Source of the DNA: Halomonas dongshanensis
GTDB lineage: Bacteria > Pseudomonadota > Gammaproteobacteria > Pseudomonadales > Halomonadaceae
Assembly: GCF_024790395.1 (NCBI RefSeq)
Contig: NZ_JAJISC010000006.1
Coordinates: forward strand, 238,129 to 302,128
Direction of reading: 5' to 3'
Length of the DNA stretch: 64,000 nucleotides
In this document: positions 9,290 to 19,000 of the stretch, piece by piece
How the letters are laid out: the number at the start of each line of letters is the position of its first letter
Numbering within the stretch: the stretch's first letter is position 1
Position numbers and translations under genes: made by a program
The notes under the pieces: model-generated
Told to the model about the DNA's origin: nothing
The model's database searches: none
The model's input: the letters and a program-made list of their open reading frames with translations, nothing else

Positions 9290-9748
9290 TTAGGGGCTGG
9301 GAAGAATCAACAAGGGGCACTCAGCCCGGCGTGCCAGGAAGGCGCTGACGCTACCGAAGGTCATGTAGTCGAGTTCGTCGACGAAGTAGGTCAGTGAGCT
9401 GGCGATGATGCCTCCATCGGGACGATGGCTGTGGCGGGCGATGACCAACAGATCCGGGGCCAGCTTTCGCGTGGCGGCGAGCAGCATCTTGCGCGCATCG
9501 CCCTCTGCCAGTAAAAGATCGGCCTGAAACCCCTCCTTCTGGGCGAACGTCACGCCTTCTTCCAGATGACGGCGCAGCTGCTGTTGCGCCTGTTGAAAGA
9601 GCGTCTCGTTATGATCGGTGGCGTCGAGGGGATTCTCGGCGACGCCCACCAAGATGACGAGGGGGTGATTGCAGCGAAACATCTCGACGACCTGGGCCAG
9701 CGCCAGCTTGGCATTCCGTGAGCCGTCGTAGGCGATCATTATCTTCAT
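9290..9748 (-). CDS. universal stress protein UspA family
   Basis: The 152-residue protein starts with the Usp hallmark MKIMIAYDGSRNAKLAL and continues with a single alpha/beta domain. Near the end, ARHSHRPDGGIIASSLTYFV occupies the place of the ATP-binding G-2x-G-9x-G(S/T) motif but does not match it cleanly, so ATP binding is uncertain. I chose the internal ATG at 9748, which has GAGG just upstream, over the longer open frame to 9787. The gene is sandwiched between two nitrate transporters (54 bp after one, 64 bp before the other), so it very likely shares their anaerobic or nitrate-dependent transcript. Usp proteins in several denitrifiers help anaerobic survival; a specific role here is inference. 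Confidence 0.85.
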   Translation of the reverse strand: MKIMIAYDGSRNAKLALAQVVEMFRCNHPLVILVGVAENPLDATDHNETLFQQAQQQLRRHLEEGVTFAQKEGFQADLLLAEGDARKMLLAATRKLAPDLLVIARHSHRPDGGIIASSLTYFVDELDYMTFGSVSAFLARRAECPLLILPSP

Positions 9749-9802
9749 GGTAGCCTCGTGAATGGAGGTCAAGGCCCGGGGCGGCACCCCGGGACAGATG
9801 AA

Positions 9803-11395
9803 TCACGGGTTGCGAATGGCCGCGCCGCGGCGCAGGTAGAACCACCAGTTGATGCCCAAGCAGATAGCGTAGAAGGCAGCAAAGCCGTACATGGCAAGCT
9901 CCGGAGTGCCCGCTTGGACCTGTTCACCGATGATGCTGGGGGCGATGAAGGCGCCGTAGGCGGCCACCGCCGAGGTCCAGCCGAGCACCGGGCCTTTTTG
10001 CTGCGCGTCGAAGATCACCCCAATACTGCGAAAGGTGGAGCCGTTGCCAATGCCGCTGGCAGCGAACATCACGATGAACAGCAAAAGGAACAGCCAGAAG
10101 TACTGGTTAGGGTCGGCGGCGTTATAGGCCAGCATCATGACGTAGCCGGTTGCTACGGAAGCCACCACCATGATCGCGGAAATGATCTGGGTGACGATGG
10201 CGCCGCCCACCTTGTCGGAGATCCAGCCGCCCACCGGGCGAATGAGGGCACCAACGAACGGACCAATCCAGGACCAGGTGAGCGCGCTTGGCGCCTCCGG
10301 GTTGACTACCCGCACGAGGCTACCGTCGGCGGCGGTTTCCATCATGTTGCCGAAGATGACGTTGATCGACAGTGGAAGCGCCGCAGAGAAGCCTATGAAG
10401 GAGCCGAAGGTCAGGATGTAGAGGAGGGTCATCGCCCAGGTGTGGTGGTTGGAGAAGATCGCGAACTGCTTCTGGATGTTGGGCTTGATATCACCGGGAA
10501 TAAGTCGCAAAAGCGCAAGCGTGATGACGATGGTGAGCGGTAGGGCGACCCACATGTTGAGCCAGTCGAGGGCGAGCATGCCGATGATGGAGGTGAAAAG
10601 GCCCACGGCGTAGAGCCCCAGGATCTTGCCGAAGGCGGTGAGCGGGGCACCCGGGTTGGGCGTGATCGCGCGGATGTTGTTCATGCCGAACCAGCCGAAG
10701 AAGGCCAGCGGGATCAGCATGATCAGCCAGACGAATCCGGCGTTCTGAATCCAGGTATCGGTGCCTGCCTCGATACGTCCGATCAAGGTGCCGCTGGCGC
10801 TTTTCAGTGCCATGGGGCCACCCGCCAGCGACCCGAAGAGCCCCACGGTCATGACGAGTGGTATGAGGATCTGCATGGTGGTCACGCCGAAGTTGCCGAG
10901 CCCGGCGTTCATACCCAGCGCATACCCCTGCTGCTTGCTGGGATAAAAAGTAGAGATGTTGCTCATCGAGCAGGCGAAGTTGCCGCCGCCGATGCCGGAG
11001 AGCAGCGCCAGCGCCTGGAAGACCCAAAAAGGCGTCTCGGTACTCATGAGGGCGAAGCCCGTGCCGACGGCAGGCAGGGCCAAAAGTGCGGTGGTTAGGA
11101 AAATGGTGTTACGGCCACCGGCGATCCTGATCATGAACGAGGCGGGAATGCGCAAGGTAGCGCCCGACAAACCGGCCAGGGCAGTGAGGGTGAAAAGCTG
11201 ATCGACGGAAAACGCAAAGCCCAGGTTCTGCATCTGAGTCGTGATCATTCCCCACATCATCCACACCGCAAACCCAGCTAAAAGACTTGGGATGGATATC
11301 CACAGGTTGCGGTTGGCAATTCGCTTGCCTTGCTGCTCCCAGAAGTGTTGGTCTTCGACATCCCAGACGTCGATATCGGCGTTTCTCTTGGCCAT
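9803..11395 (-). CDS. narK: NarK-type nitrate/nitrite antiporter, type II-like (MFS)
   Basis: This 530-residue protein opens with WDVEDQHFWEQQGKRIANRN followed by LWISIPSLLAGF, the same N-terminal pattern as E. coli NarK, and has twelve predicted helices. The nitrate signature appears as MNAGLGNFGVTTMQ in the first half, and a second glycine-rich stretch is SGIGNGSTF in the later half. It is longer than E. coli NarK (463) because of extra loop sequence around residues 195-230 and 350-375. It should exchange cytoplasmic nitrite for external nitrate. It heads the narK-usp-narK operon; the promoter gap upstream holds a near-perfect NarL site at 11506-11521. Confidence 0.9.
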   Translation of the reverse strand: MAKRNADIDVWDVEDQHFWEQQGKRIANRNLWISIPSLLAGFAVWMMWGMITTQMQNLGFAFSVDQLFTLTALAGLSGATLRIPASFMIRIAGGRNTIFLTTALLALPAVGTGFALMSTETPFWVFQALALLSGIGGGNFACSMSNISTFYPSKQQGYALGMNAGLGNFGVTTMQILIPLVMTVGLFGSLAGGPMALKSASGTLIGRIEAGTDTWIQNAGFVWLIMLIPLAFFGWFGMNNIRAITPNPGAPLTAFGKILGLYAVGLFTSIIGMLALDWLNMWVALPLTIVITLALLRLIPGDIKPNIQKQFAIFSNHHTWAMTLLYILTFGSFIGFSAALPLSINVIFGNMMETAADGSLVRVVNPEAPSALTWSWIGPFVGALIRPVGGWISDKVGGAIVTQIISAIMVVASVATGYVMMLAYNAADPNQYFWLFLLLFIVMFAASGIGNGSTFRSIGVIFDAQQKGPVLGWTSAVAAYGAFIAPSIIGEQVQAGTPELAMYGFAAFYAICLGINWWFYLRRGAAIRNP

Positions 11396-11505
11396 GATGG
11401 TTTTTCCTATGCATCACCCTGACAGGTGGATAGGGCCAAGATACGCGTGGAAAGAGCGGTGAAATAGCGCGCGATGTCAGTTAAAAAATAGATAAATCAA
11501 TCGCC

Positions 11506-11521
11506 TACCTCTTTTGAGGTA
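11506..11521. promoter_or_regulatory. NarL/NarP-type 7-2-7 site upstream of narK
   Basis: TACCTCT (11506-11512), two bases, then TGAGGTA (11515-11521) forms two inverted heptamers in the 7-2-7 arrangement known for NarL and NarP (consensus TACYYMT). Only the last base of the second heptamer deviates. The palindrome extends outward to a perfect ten-base inverted repeat (11502-11511 with 11516-11525). It lies about 110 bp upstream of the narK start and downstream of narL, so it fits an activator position. It could instead be read as a hairpin, but no T-run follows the arms directly on either strand. Confidence 0.6.
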
Positions 11522-11633
11522 GGCGAGGTCTGTCCCTAGATTATTGATTGGATTGAAGAAGCACTGAGAAGAGAACATTGTGCAGCACGATGTTCAGGTA
11601 AGCCTGATATTTAGAGGTATCTACATTGTTCCG

Positions 11634-12302
11634 TTAATGGGTGATCCCGGACTGCACCGCCCAAACAGCGGCTTCGACGCGTGAGCGTAAGTTGAGCTTT
11701 TTGAGCAGATGTTTAACGTGCACTTTGACCGTGCCTTCGGTGATATCCAGTTTGCGGGCAATCAGCTTGTTGGAGAGTCCTGCCGCTAGCTGTTGGAGAA
11801 TTTCGCGTTCGCGCTGCGTCAGGCTATGAATATCGGGGGCAGCGGGTGTACTACGTTGATTGCGCAGTGCTTCTGCCAGAAGCGCCGTCAGGCTTTCGCT
11901 AATGACCATTCGGCCTAAGGCTGCCTGACGTAGCTGCCTTACCATGTCTTCGGGTTCCATGTCTTTCAATAGGTATCCGTCCGCGCCGGTGCGAAGGGCC
12001 GCAACGACATCCTCTTCGTGGTCGGAGACGGTAAACATGACCACGCGCCCGCTAAAGCCGTTTTCCCGTAGGCGGCGAAGGGTTTCCAATCCATCGACGT
12101 GCGGCATGTTGAGGTCGAGAAGTATTAGGTCGGGTTCGAGCGTAACCGCCAGTCGAATGCCCTCTTCGGGGTGACCGGTTTCACCCACCAGCTGCAAGTC
12201 GTCCTCCAGCTCGAGCAGCTGCGCCACACCGCGTCGCAGTAGCGGGTGATCATCGATAAGAAGCAGCGTGGCGGGGGTATCGTGAGGTATTTGGGACATC
12301 AT
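11634..12302 (-). CDS. narL: nitrate/nitrite response regulator, NarL family
   Basis: A 222-residue two-component regulator. The receiver domain covers about residues 10-130, with the acidic pair in [12 protein letters not shown], the phosphorylated Asp about 63 in [11 protein letters not shown], and the conserved Lys in [16 protein letters not shown] LuxR/NarL-type helix-turn-helix follows at about 155-215 ([19 protein letters not shown]). Its start overlaps the narX stop in an ATGA, so the pair is translationally coupled. It should bind TACYYMT heptamers, and candidate sites are present before narK and narG. Assignment to NarL rather than another NarL/FixJ regulator rests on the adjacent NarX and nar genes. 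Confidence 0.92.
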   Translation of the reverse strand: MMSQIPHDTPATLLLIDDHPLLRRGVAQLLELEDDLQLVGETGHPEEGIRLAVTLEPDLILLDLNMPHVDGLETLRRLRENGFSGRVVMFTVSDHEEDVVAALRTGADGYLLKDMEPEDMVRQLRQAALGRMVISESLTALLAEALRNQRSTPAAPDIHSLTQREREILQQLAAGLSNKLIARKLDITEGTVKVHVKHLLKKLNLRSRVEAAVWAVQSGITH

Positions 12303-14200
12303 GAACGTTTCCGTTTATGTACCGGCACATCATCGGTAGTCGGCGTTGGTTGCAGTTGGTTCAAGCGCGCGGTCAGGGGCGTAAAGCTAACATCGACGCA
12401 GACGCCGCCGGTGGGTCGATTAACGATGGAGAGTTCGCCATTCAGGGTGTGGACGCGATCGCGAATGATGACGAGCCCATAATGCATGGGCGGTGAGCTT
12501 GCATCTTCCAGGCCAATACCGTCGTCTTCGACTTTCAACTGCAAGCGAGTATCGGCAAAGCGTACGGTGACGCTGACCCAGTGCGCTTGGGCATGTTTAT
12601 GCGTATTGGCCAGCGCCTCGCGAACGATCTGTAAAACGTGGATCTCTTCATTGGGGTTGAGCAAATAGGGTGGCACGGCATAATCCAATGCAACGCTAAG
12701 CCCCATACGTTGGGAGAACTCCTCGGCCGTCTGATGCAACGCGAACTGCAACCCTGGGCCTTCGAGCTTGAGTCGAAAAGTGGAGAGTAGCTCGCGAAGC
12801 TGACGGTAGGCGCTGTTCAGGCCGCTTCGGAGTTCGTCGAAGACCGTGGCTTGGGCTTCACGCGGTGCCTCTTTTTGTTGCATGCGTTCGAGTCGTGCCA
12901 CCTGCATCTTCAAATACGAGAGCGACTGGGCCAGGGAGTCATGGAGTTCGCGCGCGATGATGGTGCGTTCGTTGATCAGCGTAATGTGTTGCTGCTCTTC
13001 GATGCGGCGCTGCAGGTACACGGCAGTCGCGAGCTTATCCGCCAGGATATTGAGCAGGCGACGGCTCGTGTCGTCCAGCTCATTCTTTGGATACCACACC
13101 TCGAGATGTCCCAACAGTGTGCCGCCTGCGCGTATCGAGAGTTGTAAAACGTCCAGGTTATCGTTGGCGTCGCGATCATCTGGGAGAGGATCTACCAAGC
13201 AGGCATCGCAGGCGCTATCGCGACAGTAGGGAGGACGGGCGACGGAGCGTGTTTGCAAGACAGGCATTCTGCGCTGGTCGAAGGGGTCATTGAGCGACAA
13301 ACGGATGGGGCCTATCGCCAGCAGCGTTTCAAGCTCGCGCAGCATGGGGGCGGCGCTGGTGCACAGGTCGTTGCCGCCGCCAAACAGGGTGCGGCTCGCC
13401 TCGTGCATCACCTGCATGGCCTGATTGCTACGCTCCAGCGCCTGTTCCTTGCGCGAGACTTTATCTTCAAGCGCCGCGTAGCTGGCGGCAAGGTCGGCGG
13501 CCATGGTGTCGAAGGTGCGCCCGAGCAGTGCCAGTTCGTCGCTACCTGCCAGCTGTACGCGATGTGCAAAATTGCGCTGAGAGACCTCTCTGGCCAGGAT
13601 CACGAGGCGATGCAGGGGGCCAATGAGGTTGCGGCGAAGATCGAAAAGCGAAACGGTGACCACGAGCGCAATGAGCAACAAAAAAAGTAGCTGCACGATG
13701 CCGAGCCATCGCATTTTGGCTTCGGTGCTTCGTTCCAACTGTTCGACCAGGGTTTCTATCTCGCCCACCATGGTGGCGGTCATGGCCTCGAAGCCCTCTA
13801 CGTTTATTTCGCCTCCTGCGGTGACGTCTTCGAGCGCGGGCTGCATCGTGCGTTGCCAATAGTCTTGAAGCGCGGCCAGCTGTTGATGGCGTTCGTGATG
13901 TTGGGTCTGGGGGGCGCTTTGTATCAGGATCTGACTGAAAAGACGCTCGTCGAACTGAGCGGTCATGTTCTCGAGCGTTGCGTGATCGCGCGCTGTTGCG
14001 CCGTAGTGCAGGTGTTGGAGTTCACCCAACAGCCGGTAAGCGCTCATGCGCAGCGACCCGGCCACGTTGATGGCCGAGGCATAGCCGCGGGTGCTGTTTG
14101 AGATAGCCATGGTCAAGATAATACTGATGAACGCGATGCCACTGATGGCGATCAACGCCGCAAGGATGCGCGTCACCAGTGAACGTTGGAGCAGTTTCAT
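12299..14200 (-). CDS. narX: nitrate/nitrite sensor histidine kinase NarX
   Basis: A 633-residue membrane kinase. Helix 1 (about 10-32) is followed by the nitrate-binding P-box [14 protein letters not shown] at 44-57, nearly the same as in E. coli NarX. A periplasmic four-helix bundle follows, then helix 2 (about 165-185), a HAMP region, and a central module with a cysteine cluster ([13 protein letters not shown]) comparable to the cysteine-rich linker of NarX. The HisKA_3 box [15 protein letters not shown] holds the phosphorylated His near residue 418, and the ATPase domain includes VEDDGIGL. It is co-transcribed with narL. The 124 bp upstream of it separate it from the DUF488 gene. Confidence 0.93.
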   Translation of the reverse strand: MKLLQRSLVTRILAALIAISGIAFISIILTMAISNSTRGYASAINVAGSLRMSAYRLLGELQHLHYGATARDHATLENMTAQFDERLFSQILIQSAPQTQHHERHQQLAALQDYWQRTMQPALEDVTAGGEINVEGFEAMTATMVGEIETLVEQLERSTEAKMRWLGIVQLLFLLLIALVVTVSLFDLRRNLIGPLHRLVILAREVSQRNFAHRVQLAGSDELALLGRTFDTMAADLAASYAALEDKVSRKEQALERSNQAMQVMHEASRTLFGGGNDLCTSAAPMLRELETLLAIGPIRLSLNDPFDQRRMPVLQTRSVARPPYCRDSACDACLVDPLPDDRDANDNLDVLQLSIRAGGTLLGHLEVWYPKNELDDTSRRLLNILADKLATAVYLQRRIEEQQHITLINERTIIARELHDSLAQSLSYLKMQVARLERMQQKEAPREAQATVFDELRSGLNSAYRQLRELLSTFRLKLEGPGLQFALHQTAEEFSQRMGLSVALDYAVPPYLLNPNEEIHVLQIVREALANTHKHAQAHWVSVTVRFADTRLQLKVEDDGIGLEDASSPPMHYGLVIIRDRVHTLNGELSIVNRPTGGVCVDVSFTPLTARLNQLQPTPTTDDVPVHKRKRS

Positions 14201-14324
14201 GGCAATCCCGAAAGCACAAAGCAGAGTGAGCTATTGTGGCACCATCCCCCAGCTTAAACGAGCACCTGTCCGTAGCGATTGGGTGAGATAACGTCAACAA
14301 GTGTTGTCTATGATTCGTCCGGGT

Positions 14325-14675
14325 TCAGCCGAGCATCTTGAGATATTGGCGCACGATGACGGCGTTATTGTAATCCTCGTCTTTAGCTGCGAACACAAGC
14401 GTCACTTTCTCCTTCTGAGCACGCTTAGCCAAATCGCGTAGAAGGTCGCGATGAGACATCAACTCCTTCAGATAGCGCCGTCGAAACTCACCCCAGGCTA
14501 ACGAGCCGTCATGAAATGCCTTGCGTATGGTTTGGCTGGGCGCGATCTCCTTGCGCCACTCGGCGATCTTGGCCTCGTCTTTGGAGACGCCGCGAGGCCA
14601 GAGGCCATCCACCAGAACGCGATGGCCGTCTTGTTTTGCGGGTTTGTCATAGGCGCGTTTGAGTGCGATATCCAT
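14325..14675 (-). CDS. DUF488 family protein
   Basis: The 116-residue protein matches the small DUF488 family: it begins IALKRAYDKPAKQDGHRVLV, contains LWPRGVSKDEAKIAEWRKEI, and ends with VTLVFAAKDEDYNNAVIV. No biochemical function is established for this subfamily. GGAG precedes the ATG. It lies 15 bp after the Yip1-like gene on the same strand and upstream of narXL, and could be transcribed with both. DUF488 genes are often seen near nitrate or stress genes in halophilic Proteobacteria, which is a general recollection and not evidence of function. Confidence 0.85.
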   Translation of the reverse strand: MDIALKRAYDKPAKQDGHRVLVDGLWPRGVSKDEAKIAEWRKEIAPSQTIRKAFHDGSLAWGEFRRRYLKELMSHRDLLRDLAKRAQKEKVTLVFAAKDEDYNNAVIVRQYLKMLG

Positions 14676-14690
14676 AGTGATCTCCCGTGT

Positions 14691-15257
14691 TCAATAGGCC
14701 CATACAATTGCCATCAGAAGCCCCCAAGCCAGTACGCCAGCGGCAATGATGGTATAGGTTGCCGACATGAGCGCGACGTCGTTGGCACCGCGCTGACAAA
14801 GAGCCTGTAGACCGTGATAGAGCAAGCGGCAAGAAAGCCCCAGTGCTGCCAGCGCTACCAATAGGTTGAACATTAAGTTGGGCACCAACAGGGCTAGTGA
14901 GGCCAGCCACAAGGGCAGCGGCGCAAAGGCTGCAAGCAGATAAGCGTCGTGATAACTAAGGGTCAATTCGTCGTTGGCGTTGACCACGGCATGGATTAGC
15001 CAGCCCATGACGAAGAACGTGAGCAACTCGGCCAAGAATAAAATCGTGGTGATGAAGCGCCATTGACGCTCGGCAAACCCGGCAACGAAGGCATCCCCAT
15101 AGTGGGTGCCCGCATAAAAGAACAGCAGAGGGGGCAAAAGCGACATGGGAAGCACCAAGCCCCATGCCAGGGCGGCGATGGAAGGGCGCTGCCGTTGTAG
15201 CGCTTGCCAACCTGAGCCGGGTGTGAAGGGTAATCGAAGAAGCCCTAGGGGTGCCAT
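14691..15257 (-). CDS. Yip1-family membrane protein
   Basis: A 188-residue integral membrane protein with five predicted helices and a mostly Yip1-like pattern (WGLVLPMSLLPPLLFFYAGT near the N-terminus and YHDAYLLAAFAPLPLWLASL in the middle). No catalytic residues are apparent. GAGG precedes the ATG. It is the first gene of a two-gene run with DUF488 and is divergent to the MarR regulator; the shared gap holds the palindrome at 15311-15327, so both directions may be controlled by MarR. Its function is unknown; position in the nar island suggests a membrane-associated accessory role. Confidence 0.7.
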   Translation of the reverse strand: MAPLGLLRLPFTPGSGWQALQRQRPSIAALAWGLVLPMSLLPPLLFFYAGTHYGDAFVAGFAERQWRFITTILFLAELLTFFVMGWLIHAVVNANDELTLSYHDAYLLAAFAPLPLWLASLALLVPNLMFNLLVALAALGLSCRLLYHGLQALCQRGANDVALMSATYTIIAAGVLAWGLLMAIVWAY

Positions 15258-15310
15258 GATCGCCTCGCTTGTCGTGTCTCACGAACGTTTCAAGAGTGAT
15301 ATGCGGTTTT

Positions 15311-15327
15311 ATATCATGATGTGATAT
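15311..15327. promoter_or_regulatory. palindromic operator, probable MarR binding site
   Basis: ATATCA at 15311-15316 and TGATAT at 15322-15327 form a perfect six-base inverted repeat with a five-base spacer. It lies 48 bp before the chosen marR start and 54 bp from the divergent Yip1 start. Size and symmetry fit MarR-family operators. The marR frame formally extends to 15321, inside this site, which argues for the downstream start. Confidence 0.55.
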
Positions 15328-15374
15328 TTTTAGAGTTAAGACGATTGCCAATATTTGTCAAGAGGCCTGCACCT

Positions 15375-15803
15375 ATGCCAGAACCTATGCCAGATAAGCC
15401 AGACGCCCCCCTTTTATCCAAACAGGATTTTCAGAAGCTTTCGCGGTTTCGCTACCAACTGCGTTGTTTTCTCCGACAGAGCGAGGATATCTGCCGTCAA
15501 CACGGCCTGACATCGTTGCAGTACCAACTGCTGTTGCATCTGAGAGGGTTTGAAGGACGGGAGTGGGCAACGGTTGGGGAGTTGGCCGAGCGACTGCAGT
15601 CGAAACACCACGCTGCGGTGATGCTGGTGGACCGCTGTGCTCAGTTGGAACTAATCGAGCGGCGTACGGGGCGCGACGACGGTCGCCGCATCGAGATCCA
15701 TCTTCTACCCAGGGGTGCGCAACTTGCCGAAAAGATTGCCACCCAGCACCAGCCGGAGCTTCAACACTTGGATCAGGCACTGGATCTGCCTGGCCTATCC
15801 TAG
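15375..15803 (+). CDS. MarR-family transcriptional regulator
   Basis: A 142-residue winged-helix regulator. The recognition part reads TVGELAERLQSKHHAAVMLV, followed by the wing with LIERRTGRDDGRRIEIHLL, both standard for MarR proteins. I chose the ATG at 15375 because AGAGG lies 9 bases upstream and the longer frame would start inside the probable operator; an ATG four codons later is also possible. It is divergent to the Yip1-DUF488 pair and lies 207 bp upstream of narG on the same strand. Autoregulation through 15311-15327 is likely; control of narG is possible but not shown by the sequence. Its ligand is unknown. Confidence 0.85.
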   Translation: MPEPMPDKPDAPLLSKQDFQKLSRFRYQLRCFLRQSEDICRQHGLTSLQYQLLLHLRGFEGREWATVGELAERLQSKHHAAVMLVDRCAQLELIERRTGRDDGRRIEIHLLPRGAQLAEKIATQHQPELQHLDQALDLPGLS

Positions 15804-15886
15804 CGAGGTGATACGCCTCGCCGTTAAGGCCGAACACTCATCGCTGACCATTGCTATACCGGCGGCGCCAAGGCGTCTATCACCTT

Positions 15887-15914
15887 GGGGGTAGGTGGGG
15901 GGTATATGGAGGTA
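15887..15914. promoter_or_regulatory. cluster of NarL-type heptamers upstream of narG
   Basis: On the minus strand three TACYYM-like heptamers occur in a row: TACCTCC (15908-15914), TACCCCC (15898-15904) and TACCCCC (15887-15893), spaced 10 to 11 bp apart and all in one orientation. Each deviates from TACYYMT at the last base. They lie about 100-125 bp before the narG start. Clusters of NarL heptamers upstream of narG are known in E. coli. I see no convincing FNR box (TTGAT-N4-ATCAA) in this gap. Confidence 0.4.
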
Positions 15915-16010
15915 ACCACACAGTAATTCGCTGGCCGATCACTCAGAATCGACGTCATGGAACCCCGCCTAGTGGGGCCGCCCACTTTCCGAGAAGCCTG
16001 GAGAGCGACC

Positions 16011-19000
16011 ATGAGTCACTTCATAGATCGGCTGAATTTTTTTCGTAAAACCCGCGAACCCTATGCCGACGGGCATGGTGAGCTGCGTAGCGAGTCGCGC
16101 CAGTGGGAGGATGCTTACCGCTCGCGCTGGCAGCATGACAAGGTGGTGCGCAGCACTCACGGCGTCAACTGCACCGGCTCCTGCAGCTGGAAGATCTACG
16201 TCAAAAATGGCTTGGTCACCTGGGAAACCCAGCAAACCGACTACCCGCGTACGCGTCCTGATCTACCCAACCACGAACCGCGCGGCTGCCCACGCGGCGC
16301 GAGTTATTCCTGGTACCTCTATAGCGCCAACCGGCTGAAATATCCGCTGGTGCGCAAACCGCTTCTGGCACTGTGGCGTGAGGCGCTCAAGGAGCACCCG
16401 GACCCCGTGAATGCCTGGGCCTCGATCGTCGAGAGCCCGGCCAAAACGAAACAGTACAAACGTGCCCGCGGAATGGGAGGCTTCGTGCGGGGCGATTGGG
16501 ACGAACTCAACGCCCTGATCGCTGCCGCCAACGTCTATACCGCAAAGACCGTCGGCCCTGACCGCATCATCGGCTTCTCGCCGATTCCCGCCATGTCGAT
16601 GGTGAGCTATGCCGCAGGCAGCCGCTATCTCTCGCTGATTGGCGGCGTTTGCATGAGTTTCTACGACTGGTACTGCGACTTGCCCCCGGCGTCACCGATG
16701 ACCTGGGGCGAGCAGACCGACGTGCCCGAGTCTGCCGACTGGTACAACGCCGGCTATATCATCGCCTGGGGCTCCAACGTGCCCCAGACGCGCACCCCGG
16801 ATGCGCACTTTTTCACCGAGGTGCGTTACAAGGGCACCAAGACCGTTTCGATCACCCCGGACTATGCGGAGGTTTCCAAGCTCACCGACGAGTGGCTTTC
16901 GGCCAAGCAGGGTACCGATGCGGCGCTGGCCATGGCCATGGGGCATGTGATTCTCAAAGAGTTTCATCTCGATGCGCCCAATGCCTACTTCACCGAGTAC
17001 GTGCGCCGCTACACCGACATGCCGTTTCTGGTCGAACTCGAACCGCGAGAGGACGGCAGCTACGCGCCGGGCCGCCAGCTGCGCGCCAGTGATTTCGATG
17101 CAGCCCTCGGTCAAACGAACAATCCCGAATGGAAAACCGTGGCCTGGGATGAAACGCGCGATCAACTCGTCGTGCCACGCGGCTCCATCGGTTTCCGCTG
17201 GGGCGAGACCGGCGACAACGTCGGGAAATGGAACCTCGAGCCGCTGGATGCCGACGGCGTCGAGATCAAACCGCTACTGAGCTTGGCAAACCACCACGAT
17301 AGCGTGGCGCGGGTCGCGTTCCCCTACTTTGGCGGCATCGAACATGAGCACTTCAACCATGTGAAAGGTGAAGGTATCGGCGCCGCCGACGATCTGCTGT
17401 TTCACCATCTGCCCGTGAAACGGCTAGCGCGGGCCGATGGGGGCGAGATCCTCGCTGTTACGGTATTCGACTTGATGTGTGCCAACTACGGCATCGACCG
17501 CGGCTTTGGCGAAAGCGGCTTTGATGACGGCGCCACGGCCTTCGATCAGGTTCGCCCTTATACCCCCGCCTGGCAGGAGAAGATCACGGGCGTGCCCGCC
17601 GAGCAGTGCACACGCATTGCTCGTGAATTCGCCGATAACGCTGCCAAGACGCAAGGGCGCAGCATGATCATCGTGGGTGCCGGAATGAACCACTGGTACC
17701 ACATGGACATGAACTACCGCGGTTTGATCAACATGCTGATCATGTGCGGTTGTATCGGGCAAAGCGGTGGTGGCTGGTCGCACTACGTGGGTCAGGAAAA
17801 GCTGCGTCCGCAGACCGGCTGGACGCCGCTGGCCTTTGGCCTGGACTGGCAGCGCCCGCCGCGTCACATGAACTCCACCTCGTTTTTCTATAATCACTCT
17901 TCCCAATGGCGCTACGAGAAGCTCGAGGTCAAGGAGATCCTCTCGCCGTTGGCCAAAGTCGCCGACTACCCAGGCAGTTTGATCGACTTTAACGTGCGCG
18001 CCGAACGCATGGGGTGGCTACCCTCGGCGCCGCAGCTCAATACCAACCCGCTGCGCCTGAAAGCCCGCGCCGAAGCCGCCGGTATGAGTACGGCCGACTA
18101 CGCCGTCGAGCAGCTAAAAAGCGGTGCCCTACGCTTTGCTGCCGAAGACCCGGACGCGCCAGAAAACTTCCCACGCAACATGTTCATCTGGCGCTCGAAC
18201 CTGCTGGGCAGTTCCGGCAAGGGCCACGAGTACATGCTCAAGTACCTGCTCGGCACTCGCCACGGTATCCAAGGTAAGGATCTGGGTGATTTCGGCGGGC
18301 CGAAACCCGAAGAAGTGGTATGGCGCGACGACGCCCCGGAAGGCAAGCTCGATCTGCTGGTCACGCTGGACTTTCGCATGTCCACCACCTGTCTCTATTC
18401 GGACATCGTCTTGCCCACGGCGACCTGGTACGAGAAGGACGATCTCAATACCTCGGATATGCACCCCTTCATCCACCCGCTGACCGCCGCGACCGACCCC
18501 GCCTGGGAGTCGCGCAGCGACTGGGAAATCTACAAAGGCATCGCCAAGGCGTTTTCGAAGGCCTGTGAAGGGCACCTGGGGGAAGAGACTGACCTGGTCA
18601 CGCTGCCCATGCAGCACGACTCTCCCGGGGAACTCGCTCAGCCCGATGTGTTGGACTGGAAAAAGGGCGAGTGCGCGCCCATTCCTGGCAAAACCATGCC
18701 CTCGCTGATCGAAGTTACCCGCGATTATCCGCAAACCTTCGAACGCTTCACCTCGGTAGGGCCGCTTCTGGAGAGCATCGGCAACGGCGGTAAAGGCATC
18801 AGTTGGAAGACCGAGAGTGAGGTCGAGCTTTTGGGCAAGCTCAACCATCGCAAGACAGCTGGGCCGATGGCCGGGCGCCCGAAGATCGATACGGCTATCG
18901 ATGCCGCCGAGATGATCTTGACGCTCGCGCCGGAAACCAACGGCCAGGTAGCGGTGAAGGCTTGGGAGGCGCTGTCGAAGATCACCGGGCGCGATCATAC

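Noticed and set aside
11531..11560. Possible FNR box near TTGATTGGATTGAA
   Set aside because: Only one half matches TTGAT-N4-ATCAA; the second half is not ATCAA.
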